A stretch of 64,000 bases of DNA, from assembly GCF_900187645.1 (NCBI RefSeq), contig NZ_FYEE01000005.1, forward strand, positions 310,001 through 374,000, in the 5' to 3' direction. Below, one piece after another: positions 40,169 through 48,939 of the stretch (positions are counted from its first letter, which is position 1; each line of letters starts with the position of its first letter). The notes under the pieces are model-generated. The model searched no databases. It was not told where the DNA came from and saw only the letters and a list, made by a program, of their open reading frames with translations. Source of the stretch: Pseudomonas sp. Irchel 3E20. GTDB lineage: Bacteria > Pseudomonadota > Gammaproteobacteria > Pseudomonadales > Pseudomonadaceae. The position numbers and the translations under genes were made by a program.

Positions 40169-41376
40169 TGCCCATCTTCGATTACCGCGCCCAGGACGCC
40201 CGAGGCCAGCGCTGCAAGGGGCAGTTGGAGGCGGACAATCCGCGCCAGGCCCGGCAACGGTTGCGTGAGCAGGGTTTCTGGCCCCATTCGGTGAGTGAAG
40301 TCAGCGCCGCGCCCGGCACGGAAGCCACCCCCCAGGGCGGCCGCTTGAGCGCCGCCGACCTGGCCTTGGTGACCCTGCAACTGTCCACCCTGGTGCAGGC
40401 CGGGTTGCCGTTGGAAGAAGCCCTGCACGCAGTGGCCAAGCAGAGTGCCAAGCGCCGGGTCGCGGCCTTGCTCGCGGCGGTGCGGGCCCGGGTGACGGAG
40501 GGCCATGCTCTGGCCACCGCGTTGGGGTATTTCCCCCGCGCCTTCCCCGAACTGTTCCGCGCTACGGTGGCGGCGGGCGAGCGCTCCGGGCACCTGGGCC
40601 AAGTGCTGGAGCAACTGGCCAGCTACACCCAGGCGCGCCAGGCCTCGCGACAGAAAATCCAGATGGCGTTGGTGTACCCGCTGATCCTGATGCTCGCCAG
40701 TGTGGCCATCGTCAGCTTCCTACTGGGGTACGTGGTGCCGGATGTGGTGAAGATTTTCGTCGATAGCGGCCAACCGCTGCCGTGGCTGACCCGTAGCCTG
40801 ATCGCCCTGAGCGACGGCGTGCGTAGCCATGGCCTGTGGCTGCTAGGCGCCCTGGCGCTGGCGTTGATGCTTGGGCGCTGGAACCTACGCCGCCCGGGTT
40901 GGCGCCTGCGCTGGCATCAGGTGTTGCTCGACATGCCCGTGCTGGGTGGCCTGTGGCGGGCGATGGAGGCGGCGCGGTTTGCCAGCACCCTGGCGATCCT
41001 CGGCAAAAGCGCTGTACCCCTGGTGGATGCCCTGGAAATCGCCGCCGCAGTGGTGGGCAACCTGACCATCCGCGCTCGCATGCTCGCCGTTGCCCGCGCG
41101 GTGCGTGAAGGCACCACCCTGACCCGGGGCCTGGAACGCAGCGGCGACATCCCGCCGATGATGCTGCACCTGATCGCCAGCGGTGAACGGGCCGGTGAAC
41201 TCGACGCCATGCTCGAACGCGCCGCGCAGCAGCAGGAAGCCAGCCTGGCGGCGCGCATCGCCTTGGTGGTGAGTTTGTTCGAGCCGGCGATGCTGGTGCT
41301 GATGGGCGCCGTCGTGCTGCTGATCGTCCTGGCGATCCTGCTTCCAATCCTCAGCCTCAACCAATTGGTGAACTGA
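40168..41376 (+). CDS. gspF: Type II secretion platform protein GspF
   Basis: 402 residues. Polytopic inner-membrane platform with two GspF domains, each about 120 residues (LVTLQLSTLVQAGLPLEEAL and, in the second half, ARFASTLAILGKSAVPLVDA). Three membrane helices, two in the middle (about 170-190 and 225-245) and one at the C-terminus (LVLMGAVVLLIVLAILLPIL). Shares one base with gspE (TGATG). Confidence 0.96.
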   Translation: MPIFDYRAQDARGQRCKGQLEADNPRQARQRLREQGFWPHSVSEVSAAPGTEATPQGGRLSAADLALVTLQLSTLVQAGLPLEEALHAVAKQSAKRRVAALLAAVRARVTEGHALATALGYFPRAFPELFRATVAAGERSGHLGQVLEQLASYTQARQASRQKIQMALVYPLILMLASVAIVSFLLGYVVPDVVKIFVDSGQPLPWLTRSLIALSDGVRSHGLWLLGALALALMLGRWNLRRPGWRLRWHQVLLDMPVLGGLWRAMEAARFASTLAILGKSAVPLVDALEIAAAVVGNLTIRARMLAVARAVREGTTLTRGLERSGDIPPMMLHLIASGERAGELDAMLERAAQQQEASLAARIALVVSLFEPAMLVLMGAVVLLIVLAILLPILSLNQLVN

Positions 41377-41379
41377 CCC

Positions 41380-41835
41380 ATGCAAACCCAACGCACAGTT
41401 TCTCGCCGCGCCCAACGCGGTTTTACCCTGATCGAAATCATGGTGGTGGTGGTCATCATCGGCATCCTGGGGGCCATTGTGGTGCCGCAGTTCATGAGCC
41501 GCCCGGACCAGGCCAAGGCCACGGCCGCCCGGGTGGATATCCAGGCGATTTCCACGGCACTGGAAATCTATCGCCTGGACAACGGCCACTACCCCTCCAC
41601 CCAGCAAGGCCTGGAGGCGCTGAAAAAACGCCCCACTGGCACGCCCGTGGCCCGCGGTTGGAACCCCCAGGGCTATCTGAAAACCCTGCCGACCGACCCC
41701 TGGGGCACGCCCTACCAGTACCTCAACCCCGGGGTGCGGGTGCTCGATGGCGGCTACGACCTGTATTCCCTGGGCGCTGATGGCGGAGTCGGCGGCGACG
41801 GCCCGGCGGCCGACCTCGGCAATTGGGGGGAGTGA
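41380..41835 (+). CDS. gspG: Major pseudopilin GspG
   Basis: 151 residues. Builds the pseudopilus that pushes cargo through the secretin. Prepilin peptidase site RG-FTLIE after a 14-residue leader, with the invariant Glu5, then the hydrophobic assembly helix IMVVVVIIGILGAIVVPQFM. The C-terminal T2SSG fold has the calcium-site region (DPWGTPYQYLNPG; LGADGGVGGDGPAADLGNW). No prepilin peptidase is encoded here, so PilD from elsewhere must process it. Confidence 0.97.
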   Translation: MQTQRTVSRRAQRGFTLIEIMVVVVIIGILGAIVVPQFMSRPDQAKATAARVDIQAISTALEIYRLDNGHYPSTQQGLEALKKRPTGTPVARGWNPQGYLKTLPTDPWGTPYQYLNPGVRVLDGGYDLYSLGADGGVGGDGPAADLGNWGE

Positions 41836-41838
41836 GCC

Positions 41839-42306
41839 ATGCGTGCCTCTTGCCAGGGTTTCACCTTGCTGGAACTGATGCTGGTGGTGGTGTTGGCCGG
41901 GGTGTTGCTGGGTGTGGCCAGCCTGGCCTTGGGCAATGGCCCGGCGCGCCAGGCCCGCCAGCAGGCCCACGCCATGGCCGGCCTGATCGAGCAATTGCGC
42001 GAGCGGGCAGTGCTCGATGGCCGCGAATACGGTTTGCGGGTGGGTGCCGAAGGCTACCAGTTGCTGCGCTACGAGACGTTGGGCTGGGAACCGCGTGGGC
42101 CGCTAAAGCGCTGGCCCGCCAATGTGCGCCCGTACCTGGTACAAGAGGATCGGCCCCTGTACCTGGGCCAGGAGACGGACACGCCGCAATTGCTGATCCT
42201 CAGCAGTGACGAAATCAGCCCCTTTCGCCTGACCCTGGAACACGATGGCAAGGTCCTGGCGAGCCTTTACAGCGATGGCGTGGGCGATGTGGTGGTCGAT
42301 GGCTAG
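41839..42306 (+). CDS. gspH: Minor pseudopilin GspH
   Basis: 155 residues. Short leader MRASCQ then G-FTLLELMLVVVLAGVLLG, with Glu5 and the assembly helix. The variable beta-rich C-terminal domain is typical of GspH (QLRERAVLDGREYGLRVG). Position between G and I confirms identity. Overlaps gspI by 8 bases. Confidence 0.92.
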   Translation: MRASCQGFTLLELMLVVVLAGVLLGVASLALGNGPARQARQQAHAMAGLIEQLRERAVLDGREYGLRVGAEGYQLLRYETLGWEPRGPLKRWPANVRPYLVQEDRPLYLGQETDTPQLLILSSDEISPFRLTLEHDGKVLASLYSDGVGDVVVDG

Positions 42307-42664
42307 GCGCACCGTGGGCGGTTTCACCTTGCTGGAAATCATGGTCGCTCTGGCGGTGTTCGCCACCTTAGCGGCGGCGGTGTTCTCCGCCAGCCACGCT
42401 GTCATCGGCCAGGGGCGGGGTGTGGAACAGCGCCTCTTCGCCGCGTGGCTGGCAGACAACCGCTTGAACGAGTTGCGTCTGGAAAAAAACCTGGCGCTCG
42501 GCCAGCACACCCGTCAAGTCAGTCTGGATCGCCGTGACTGGCACGTACAGCAACACCTCAGTGCCACGGCGGATAGGCGCTTGCTCAAGGCCGAGGTGGC
42601 CGTCAGCCTGGTTGGCCAGGAACACGTCGTATACCGCACCACTGGCTGGATTCCCGCGCCATGA
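42299..42664 (+). CDS. gspI: Minor pseudopilin GspI
   Basis: 121 residues. Leader MARRTVG, then G-FTLLEIMVALAVFATLAAA with Glu5. Small C-terminal domain with WLADNRLNELRLE, the usual GspI signature. Forms the pseudopilus tip with GspJ and GspK. Its end overlaps gspJ by four bases. Confidence 0.93.
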   Translation: MARRTVGGFTLLEIMVALAVFATLAAAVFSASHAVIGQGRGVEQRLFAAWLADNRLNELRLEKNLALGQHTRQVSLDRRDWHVQQHLSATADRRLLKAEVAVSLVGQEHVVYRTTGWIPAP

Positions 42665-43203
42665 CCCGGCGCCAGGGCGGTTTCACCCTGCTGGAGCTGC
42701 TGATCGCCCTGACGATCTTCGCCTTGCTCGGGCTCGGCGGCTGGCGCCTGTTCGACGCCGTGGTGCGTGTGCAGCAGGCCACCCAGAGCCACGAACAGGC
42801 GCTGCGCGGCCTGCAACGGGCGGTGGCGGTGATTGAGCGCGACGTGCTGCACATCATCGCCGAGCAACCGGTGGTGCTGAGCGCCACCGGGTTGCACTTG
42901 CAGCGCGGCAATTGGCGCAACCCGCTGGACTTGCCGCGCAGTGAGCGCCAGGCCCTGAGCTATCGCCTGGACAACGGCGTGCTCTGGCGCGACAGCCGAG
43001 CCGAGGGCGATGACCGGGTGCAACGGCAAAAACTTCTCGACGATGTGCGCCACCTGCGCTGGCGCCTGTATGACGCGCAGCAGGGCTGGCGCAACGAATG
43101 GCCGCCCGGGCCCAAGGCGCCGCTGGCGTTGGAAGTGCAGTTGTCGAGCGGGCGCTTCGAGGGTATCCGCCGGGTCTTGCTGCTGCCGGCGGGGCTGCCA
43201 TGA
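42661..43203 (+). CDS. gspJ: Minor pseudopilin GspJ
   Basis: 180 residues. Leader MTRRQG, then G-FTLLELLIALTIFALLGLG. The globular part has QRAVAVIERDVLHII and LSYRLDNGVLWRDSR, both typical of GspJ. Member of the tip complex I-J-K. Overlaps gspI and gspK. Confidence 0.94.
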   Translation: MTRRQGGFTLLELLIALTIFALLGLGGWRLFDAVVRVQQATQSHEQALRGLQRAVAVIERDVLHIIAEQPVVLSATGLHLQRGNWRNPLDLPRSERQALSYRLDNGVLWRDSRAEGDDRVQRQKLLDDVRHLRWRLYDAQQGWRNEWPPGPKAPLALEVQLSSGRFEGIRRVLLLPAGLP

Positions 43204-44048
43204 ATCGTCGGCAAACCGGCGTGGCGCTGATTAGTGTGTTGCTGGTGATGAGCCTGGCGCTGCTGATCCTCGGCGCGGTGCTGCACAGCCATCGCCTGCT
43301 GGTCAAAAGCAGTGCGCAACAGTTGCAGCAACTGCACCTGCGCCAACTCGCCACGGCCGGCGAAGCCTGGGCCTTGCGCCTGTTGCAGGATTCCCCGCGC
43401 GGCGCCAACCCGACCTTGGACCTGAGCCAGGAATGGGCTCGTGCGGTGCCGGGGTTCGACACGAACCAGGCCCAGGTACAGATCGAAATCCACGACTTGG
43501 CCGGGCGCTTGAACCTCAATCGGCTGCTGGCCGGGGGGCGGGTCGATCAGGTCACACTGGAGCGTTGGACGCGATTGTTGGCGCTGCTCGACCTGCCGCC
43601 ACTGGTGTTGCCGCAGGCCGGCGCGCTGCACGAGCTGAGCCAATTGCGCTTGCTGGCGGGTATCGACGGCCTCTTCCTGCAGCAACTGGAGCCTTGGGTG
43701 GCCCTGTTGCCCGCGGATGCGGCATTCAACGTCAACACCGCGCCGGCGCTGCTGCTGCGCACCCTCGGCGACCTCGACGACGCCACTGCCCAGGCCTTGG
43801 CCCGCCAGCGCGAGGCCGACCCTTGGGCGACGGCCCAGGCCTTCACCCGCGACCCGCTTTTGGCGGGGCTTGAGGTCAATGGCCATGGCTTGGGCGTGGA
43901 CAGCCGCTGGCTGCGTATCGAGGTTTCGGTGAGCGACGGTGATGGCCACTTGCGCCTGAGCAGCGACGTGGAGCGCGACGCCAAGACCGGCCAACTGAAC
44001 GTCCTGCAACGCCGCCTGCTTCCTTCCATCGACCCGAGGCTGCCATGA
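43200..44048 (+). CDS. gspK: Large minor pseudopilin GspK
   Basis: 282 residues. Leader MNRRQT then G-VALISVLLVMSLALLIL; the fifth mature residue is Ser, not Glu, as expected for GspK, which caps the pseudopilus. The large periplasmic domain contains IHDLAGRLNLNRLL and FNVNTAPALLLRTLGDL, the GspK-specific helical insert with a helix-hairpin-helix look. Overlaps gspL by four bases. Confidence 0.95.
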   Translation: MNRRQTGVALISVLLVMSLALLILGAVLHSHRLLVKSSAQQLQQLHLRQLATAGEAWALRLLQDSPRGANPTLDLSQEWARAVPGFDTNQAQVQIEIHDLAGRLNLNRLLAGGRVDQVTLERWTRLLALLDLPPLVLPQAGALHELSQLRLLAGIDGLFLQQLEPWVALLPADAAFNVNTAPALLLRTLGDLDDATAQALARQREADPWATAQAFTRDPLLAGLEVNGHGLGVDSRWLRIEVSVSDGDGHLRLSSDVERDAKTGQLNVLQRRLLPSIDPRLP

Positions 44049-45130
44049 ACCCCTGGCTCTACCTGAATGCCACTGGCCTGCACGAGCCTTCGCTCGACTG
44101 GCCCTGCTACCTGCCGGCCAGCGGCCAGTGGCAGCCTTTGCGCGACGCTGCCCAGGCCCTGGATGGGCAGGCGGTAAACCTGCTGCTGCCCATGGAAGCG
44201 TGCAGCTGGCTGCGCAGCGAGCCTTGGCCGGGCAAGCGCCGGCCCGCCGTACAAGCGGTCGCCTTCGCGGTGGAAGAGCAGTTGGGCGAAAGCCTGGAGG
44301 CATTGCACCTGAGCGTTGGCGCGCGCGATAGCGAGGGCTGCTACCCGGTGCTGGTGGTGGGCCGCGAGCGCTTTGCCCACGTGCTCGCGTTGCTGGCCGA
44401 GGCAGGCGTGGAGGTGCGCGGGGTGTACGTCGATGCCGACCTGCTGCCCACGGATCAGGCGTGGGGTGTGCGTTGGGCGGGTCGCTGGTTGCTGGGCGGG
44501 GCGTTGCCGGCACGCCTGGCGCTGACGGATGAGGCGCTGGCGCTGCTGCGCCCGAGCCTGCCCGCGACCTTACAGTGGCGCGACGACGGCGCCCTGGCGC
44601 CCTGGCCGTTTCAAGGCGCGGCCACGGCCATCAACCTGCGCCATGGTGAATTCGCCCCGCGTCGCCGGCCGCTGCCCTGGCGCCTGGGCGCGGCGACTTT
44701 GCTGGGCTTGGCGCTGCTGGCCTGGGCAGCGGCCGAAGTGCGCTTGAGCTTTTTACACAGCGAAACCCGCCAGCTCCAGGCCCGCAACGAAGCGCGCTTC
44801 AAGGCGCTGTACCCGCAGCAAAGCCGTATCGTCGATTTGGCCGCGCAGTTGCAGGCCCAGCAGAACCGGGGCGCGCAGCCCCAGGGTGGGCGCATGGCCG
44901 AGTTGGTCCGCCTCACCGAACAAGTGATCGGCGCCAGCACGGTGCAGGTGCGGCGCATTGAGTTGCGTACGGGCGAGGGTTGGAAAATCCAACTCGACGC
45001 CAGCAGCTTCGCCGAACTGGAACAACTGCGCGAACGAGGCCGCGAACAGGGCCAGGCGTTGCGCCTGGACAGCGCGAGCAAGGACGGCGACCGGGTGCAG
45101 GCCACCCTGGTGGTGGAGGCGGGCGCATGA
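44045..45130 (+). CDS. gspL: Type II secretion platform protein GspL
   Basis: 361 residues. Bitopic protein that recruits GspE and binds GspM. The cytoplasmic actin-like domain spans about 1-220 (LLLPMEACSWLRSEPWPGKR; AVAFAVEEQLGESLEALHL). Membrane helix about 219-237 (LGAATLLGLALLAWAAAEV), then a periplasmic ferredoxin-like domain about 270-360. Overlaps gspK and gspM. Well supported by position and fold signatures. Confidence 0.92.
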   Translation: MNPWLYLNATGLHEPSLDWPCYLPASGQWQPLRDAAQALDGQAVNLLLPMEACSWLRSEPWPGKRRPAVQAVAFAVEEQLGESLEALHLSVGARDSEGCYPVLVVGRERFAHVLALLAEAGVEVRGVYVDADLLPTDQAWGVRWAGRWLLGGALPARLALTDEALALLRPSLPATLQWRDDGALAPWPFQGAATAINLRHGEFAPRRRPLPWRLGAATLLGLALLAWAAAEVRLSFLHSETRQLQARNEARFKALYPQQSRIVDLAAQLQAQQNRGAQPQGGRMAELVRLTEQVIGASTVQVRRIELRTGEGWKIQLDASSFAELEQLRERGREQGQALRLDSASKDGDRVQATLVVEAGA

Positions 45131-45567
45131 GGGCATTAATGCAGCATTGGCGGCGTTTGTCGCGCCGCGAGCAAGGGTTGCTGCTGGGTTTGGCGCTGTT
45201 TATCGGCGCGGTGCTGGCCTACAGCCTGATCGGGCAACCGACCCGCCAACGCCTGCACACCGCCGAACGCCAGTATCAGCAACAACGCGTGCTGGCGGCG
45301 CAACTGGCAGGGGCGCAGCCAGCCCGGGCCGAATCGGCCGCCGACGGCCGGCCCTTGTCGCTGCGCATTAGCGAGAGCGCCAGCGCGGCGGGGCTGCACG
45401 TGGAGCAGATGGAGGTGGACGACGAAGGCCTGGAACTGACCCTGGCGGGCGAGGCCCGGGCCGTGTTGCAGTGGTTGGCTCAGGTTGAACGTGAGGGCGC
45501 CACGTTACACGGCCTGACCCTGGAAAAACGCGAAGACCTGCTGCAAGCGCGGTTGCAGCTCAGGTAG
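45127..45567 (+). CDS. gspM: Type II secretion platform protein GspM
   Basis: 146 residues. Short cytoplasmic tip (HWRRLSRREQG), one membrane helix (about 17-33, LLLGLALFIGAVLAYSLI), coiled coil, and a ferredoxin-like periplasmic domain ending LTLEKREDLLQARLQLR. Last gene of the operon; no gspN or gspO follows. Its last 8 bases overlap the convergent transporter gene, leaving no room for a terminator between them. Confidence 0.9.
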   Translation: MRALMQHWRRLSRREQGLLLGLALFIGAVLAYSLIGQPTRQRLHTAERQYQQQRVLAAQLAGAQPARAESAADGRPLSLRISESASAAGLHVEQMEVDDEGLELTLAGEARAVLQWLAQVEREGATLHGLTLEKREDLLQARLQLR

Positions 45568-46834
45568 CCGCCCCCGGCAATGGCGCCAGGCGCGCCAGTT
45601 TTAGCGCCACCAGCAGGGCCAGCATCAGCAGGGTCGCGATGAACAGGCCAATGCCATTCCAGCCGCCCCAATGCCAGAACACCCCGCCCGCCGTGCCAGC
45701 GATGCTGGAGCCGGCGTAGTAGCTGAACACATACAGCGACGAGGCCTGGCCCTTGGCGTGGGTGGCGCGGCGGCCGATCCAACTGCTGGCCACCGAATGG
45801 GCGCCGAAGAAGCCGAAGGTGAATACCACCATGCCAATCAACACCAGGCTCAGCGGCGCGAACATCGTCAGCCCGATGCCGCCCAGCATCAGCACGATGG
45901 TGCCCCACAGCATCTTGCGCCGCCCGTAGGTGTCGGCCAGGGCACCGACCTGGGCCGAGCTATAAATCCCCGAGAGGTACACCACCGACAGCAGGCCGAC
46001 GAACGCCTGGCTCAAGTGGTACGGCTCGGCCAGCAGGCGATAGCCGATGTAGTTGAACAGGGTGACGAACGCGCCCATCACCAAAAAGCCTTCGAGAAAC
46101 AACCACGGCAGGCCGGCGTCTTTGAATTGCAGGGTGAAGCCTTCGAGCAAACTACGCGGTTGCAGCGAGCGGGCGCGGAAATTGCGCGAATCGGGGAGCA
46201 ACTTCCAGAAAATCACCGAGGCCGCCAGGGCTAGCACGGCGATCACCAGCATGGCCGTGTGCCAACTGACGAAATCGATCAACACCCCGGCGACCAAGCG
46301 CCCGCTCATGCCGCCAATGGCATTGCCGCCGATGTACAGGCCCATGGCCAGGCCCAGGTGCTGCGGGTGGATCTCCTCGCTCAGGTAGGTCATGGCCACC
46401 GCCGCCAAACCGCTCAACGACAGCCCGGTGAGGGCGCGCATCAGCAGCACGCCTTCCCAGGTGGGCATCAGGGCGCTGGCCAAGGTGCACAGGGTGGAGG
46501 CGAACAGCGCCGCCACCATCATCGGCTTGCGCCCAATGCGGTCGGAAATCGGCCCGGTTACCAACAAACCGATGGCCAGCATGCCGGTGGCCACGGACAG
46601 GATCAGGCTGCTGCGCGCCGCGTTGATCCCATATTCAGCCGACAGCAGCGGCATCATCGGTTGCACGCAATAGAGCACGGCGAACGTGGCGAAGCCGCCG
46701 GCGAACAGCGCCAACACCGTGCGCATGAACAGGGGCGTGCCTTTTTCGATGTAGAGGTCGTTGAGTTCGGCCACCGCATCGCCCAGGGGCGCGGGCGGGA
46801 TTTCGTGGGCCAGGGGAGCGGCAGCAGTTTTCAC
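45560..46834 (-). CDS. MFS transporter, YnfM-like (AraJ/Bcr-type efflux family)
   Basis: 424 residues with twelve predicted membrane helices. The MFS motif A occurs in loop 2-3 (GPISDRIGRKPMMVAALF), and a related loop 8-9 motif is GALADTYGRRKMLWG. Unusually hydrophilic N-terminus of about 35 residues. It is divergent from a LysR gene, the same pairing as ynfM/ynfL in E. coli, which suggests control by that regulator. Substrate unknown; closest in character to putative arabinose/drug exporters. Confidence 0.85.
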   Translation of the reverse strand: MKTAAAPLAHEIPPAPLGDAVAELNDLYIEKGTPLFMRTVLALFAGGFATFAVLYCVQPMMPLLSAEYGINAARSSLILSVATGMLAIGLLVTGPISDRIGRKPMMVAALFASTLCTLASALMPTWEGVLLMRALTGLSLSGLAAVAMTYLSEEIHPQHLGLAMGLYIGGNAIGGMSGRLVAGVLIDFVSWHTAMLVIAVLALAASVIFWKLLPDSRNFRARSLQPRSLLEGFTLQFKDAGLPWLFLEGFLVMGAFVTLFNYIGYRLLAEPYHLSQAFVGLLSVVYLSGIYSSAQVGALADTYGRRKMLWGTIVLMLGGIGLTMFAPLSLVLIGMVVFTFGFFGAHSVASSWIGRRATHAKGQASSLYVFSYYAGSSIAGTAGGVFWHWGGWNGIGLFIATLLMLALLVALKLARLAPLPGAAT

Positions 46835-46903
46835 GGAGGGCCTCGCGGGAGGGGCAAGCGGTCAGGCGATGGAAAAAGCATATAGGCGGCGAATGATTCA
46901 ATC

Positions 46904-46913
46904 CAATATATTG
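46904..46913. promoter_or_regulatory. Palindrome in the MFS/LysR divergent promoter
   Basis: CAATATATTG, a perfect 10-bp palindrome in the 120-bp intergenic gap, in an AT-rich stretch. It is a plausible core of a LysR-type operator serving both genes. No second assay-like evidence is available from sequence. Confidence 0.4.
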
Positions 46914-46954
46914 TTCGACCTGTTTGATATGTTTAACGACTCAATGGAGGCTTT

Positions 46955-47848
46955 ATGGAATTGCGCCATTTGCGCTACTTCATCGCGGTGGCCGAAGAGC
47001 TGCATTTCGGCCGTGCAGCCCAAGTGCTGGGCATCTCCCAGCCGCCGCTGAGCCAGCAGATCCAGGCCCTGGAGCAGGAAGTGGGGGCGCGCTTGTTCGA
47101 GCGCACTAACCGCCGGGTGGAACTCAGCGAAGCGGGGCGGCTGTTTTTGGAGGAGGCGCGGCTGGTGCTGGCGCAAGTGGACAAGGCCGCTGACGTGGCC
47201 CGGCGCGCGCAACTGGGGGAGTTGGGCGAACTGAAGGTCGGGTTCACCTCCTCGGCGCCGTTCAATTCCACCATTCCCCAGGCCATTTTTGCCTTTCGCC
47301 AGCGCTTCCCGGCGGTGCACCTGCACCTGCGGGAGATGAGCAGCACCCAAGTGGCGCAAGCCCTGGTGGACGAAACCATCGATGTGGGGCTGATGCGGCC
47401 GTTGCCGTTGGCCGATTCCCTGGATGTTGTCGAGCTGATGCGCGAGCCCCTGGTGGCGGTGCTCAGCGCTACCCATCCGCTGGTGCAGGGCAGCGACGAG
47501 GGCCTGTTCCTCGCGGCGCTGGCCCAGGAGCCCTTTGTGTTTTTCCCGCGCAGCTACGGCAGCGGCCTGTACACCCAGTTGCTGAGCCTGGCCCGCGACG
47601 CCGGGTTCAGCCCCCATTTCGCCCAGGAAGCGGGCGAGGCGATGACCATCATCGGGCTGGTGGCGGCGGGGTTGGGGGTGTCGGTGCTGCCGGCGTCCTA
47701 CCGGCGCATCCGCATCGACGGCGTGGTCTACCGCCCGCTGCTGGACCCCAAGGCGATATCGGCGGTGTGGCTGGTGCAACGCAAGAACCAGCGCTCGCCC
47801 ATGGCCAAGGCATTCGTGGAGTTATTGACCCGTAAGGCTGAAAACTAA
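46955..47848 (+). CDS. LysR-family transcriptional regulator, divergent from the MFS gene
   Basis: 297 residues. N-terminal winged HTH (about 1-60: LRHLRYFIAVAEELHFGRAA; ISQPPLSQQIQALEQEVGARLFERT), then the periplasmic-binding-like effector domain from about 90 (GELKVGFTSSAPFNSTIPQA). LysR regulators next to a divergent gene usually control that gene and themselves. In the BenM/CatM-like branch by HTH sequence (HFGRAAQVLGISQPPLSQ). Effector unknown. Confidence 0.9.
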   Translation: MELRHLRYFIAVAEELHFGRAAQVLGISQPPLSQQIQALEQEVGARLFERTNRRVELSEAGRLFLEEARLVLAQVDKAADVARRAQLGELGELKVGFTSSAPFNSTIPQAIFAFRQRFPAVHLHLREMSSTQVAQALVDETIDVGLMRPLPLADSLDVVELMREPLVAVLSATHPLVQGSDEGLFLAALAQEPFVFFPRSYGSGLYTQLLSLARDAGFSPHFAQEAGEAMTIIGLVAAGLGVSVLPASYRRIRIDGVVYRPLLDPKAISAVWLVQRKNQRSPMAKAFVELLTRKAEN

Positions 47849-47858
47849 GGCGCCGCCC

Positions 47859-48041
47859 TGTGTGGGGCCTTGCCCGCGATGGCGGTGTGCCAACCACCAT
47901 GTACAGGGTCAGACCCACCCCTATCGCGGGCTAGGCCCGCCCCCACAGTTGAACGTGTTCATTTTTCCTCTGTGGGAGCGAGCCTGCTCGCGATGGCGGC
48001 ACGCAGTGGCGGTGACGAATGGCAGGGGTGTCACAGTTGCT
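47859..48041. repeat. REP cluster between LysR and parA genes
   Basis: Three REP units: TGTGGGGCCTTGCCCGCGAT at about 47860, the inverted CGCGGGCTAGGCCCGCCCCC near 47926, and TGTGGGAGCGAGCCTGCTCG at 47971. The last sits in an 84-bp block (47958-48041) that recurs at 63,611-63,694 with six mismatches. The remaining 108 bp before parA hold TACACT at 48114-48119, a possible -10. Confidence 0.85.
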
Positions 48042-48149
48042 CTCACTGGGATATGAGGCGGCACAAAGGTCAGACAAATGCCAGCGAGGTAGCGAAGCAG
48101 CGACGCGGCCTACTACACTCGGGAATTCTTTAGTACACGGAGGTTTGTC

Positions 48150-48920
48150 ATGCGGCGCGTGGTGTTCAATCAGAAAGGTGGCGTGGGCAAGTCCAGTATT
48201 GCCTGCAACCTGGCGGCGGTGAGCGCCAGTGAAGGCTATCGAACCCTGCTGGTGGATCTCGATGCCCAGGCCAACTCCACCCAATACCTCACCGGGCTGA
48301 CCGGCGAGGACATTCCCATGGGCATCGCCGACTTTTTCAAGCAAACCCTGTCGTCCGGGCCGTTTGCCAAGAAAAACAAGGTGGATATCTACGAAACGCC
48401 GTTCGATAACCTCCATGTGATTACCGCCACGGCGGAACTGGCCGACTTGCAGCCCAAGCTTGAGGCCAAGCACAAGATCAACAAGCTGCGTAAGTTGCTC
48501 GATGAGCTGTCAGAAGATTACGACCGCATCTACCTGGACACCCCGCCAGCCCTGAACTTCTACGCGGTGTCGGCGTTGATTGCCGCTGATCGTGTGTTGA
48601 TCCCCTTCGATTGCGACAGCTTTTCCCGCCAAGCCCTGTATGGCCTGCTGCGCGAGATCGAAGAACTCAAGGAAGACCACAACGAAGGCCTGGAAGTGGA
48701 AGGCATTGTGGTCAATCAGTTCCAGGCCAGGGCCAGCCTGCCCCAGCAGATGCTCGACGAACTGATCGCCGAGGGCCTGCCGGTGTTGCCGGTGTACCTG
48801 GGCAGTTCGGTGCGCATGCGCGAATCCCACCAGGCCAACCTGCCGCTGATCCACCTCGACCCGCGGCACAAACTCACACAGCAGTTCATCGAGTTGCACA
48901 ACCTGCTGGAAAACGCCTGA
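48150..48920 (+). CDS. Orphan ParA-family ATPase
   Basis: 256 residues. Deviant Walker A with signature lysine ([10 protein letters not shown], about 8-17), Walker A' ([15 protein letters not shown]) and Walker B ([13 protein letters not shown]). A ribosome-binding site GGAGG precedes ATG 48150. ParA ATPases position DNA, protein clusters or flagella, usually with a partner; no parB-like gene or parS-like repeat is adjacent. The size is that of chromosomal ParA/Soj without an N-terminal HTH. Cargo unknown. Confidence 0.88.
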   Translation: MRRVVFNQKGGVGKSSIACNLAAVSASEGYRTLLVDLDAQANSTQYLTGLTGEDIPMGIADFFKQTLSSGPFAKKNKVDIYETPFDNLHVITATAELADLQPKLEAKHKINKLRKLLDELSEDYDRIYLDTPPALNFYAVSALIAADRVLIPFDCDSFSRQALYGLLREIEELKEDHNEGLEVEGIVVNQFQARASLPQQMLDELIAEGLPVLPVYLGSSVRMRESHQANLPLIHLDPRHKLTQQFIELHNLLENA

Positions 48921-48939
48921 CGCCTCCCGGCGCCAATGC

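Noticed and set aside
34420..47850. A mobile island carrying the T2SS block
   Set aside because: No integrase, transposase, tRNA or direct-repeat att sites are visible at either edge; insertion is only inferred from synteny, so I do not annotate an element.
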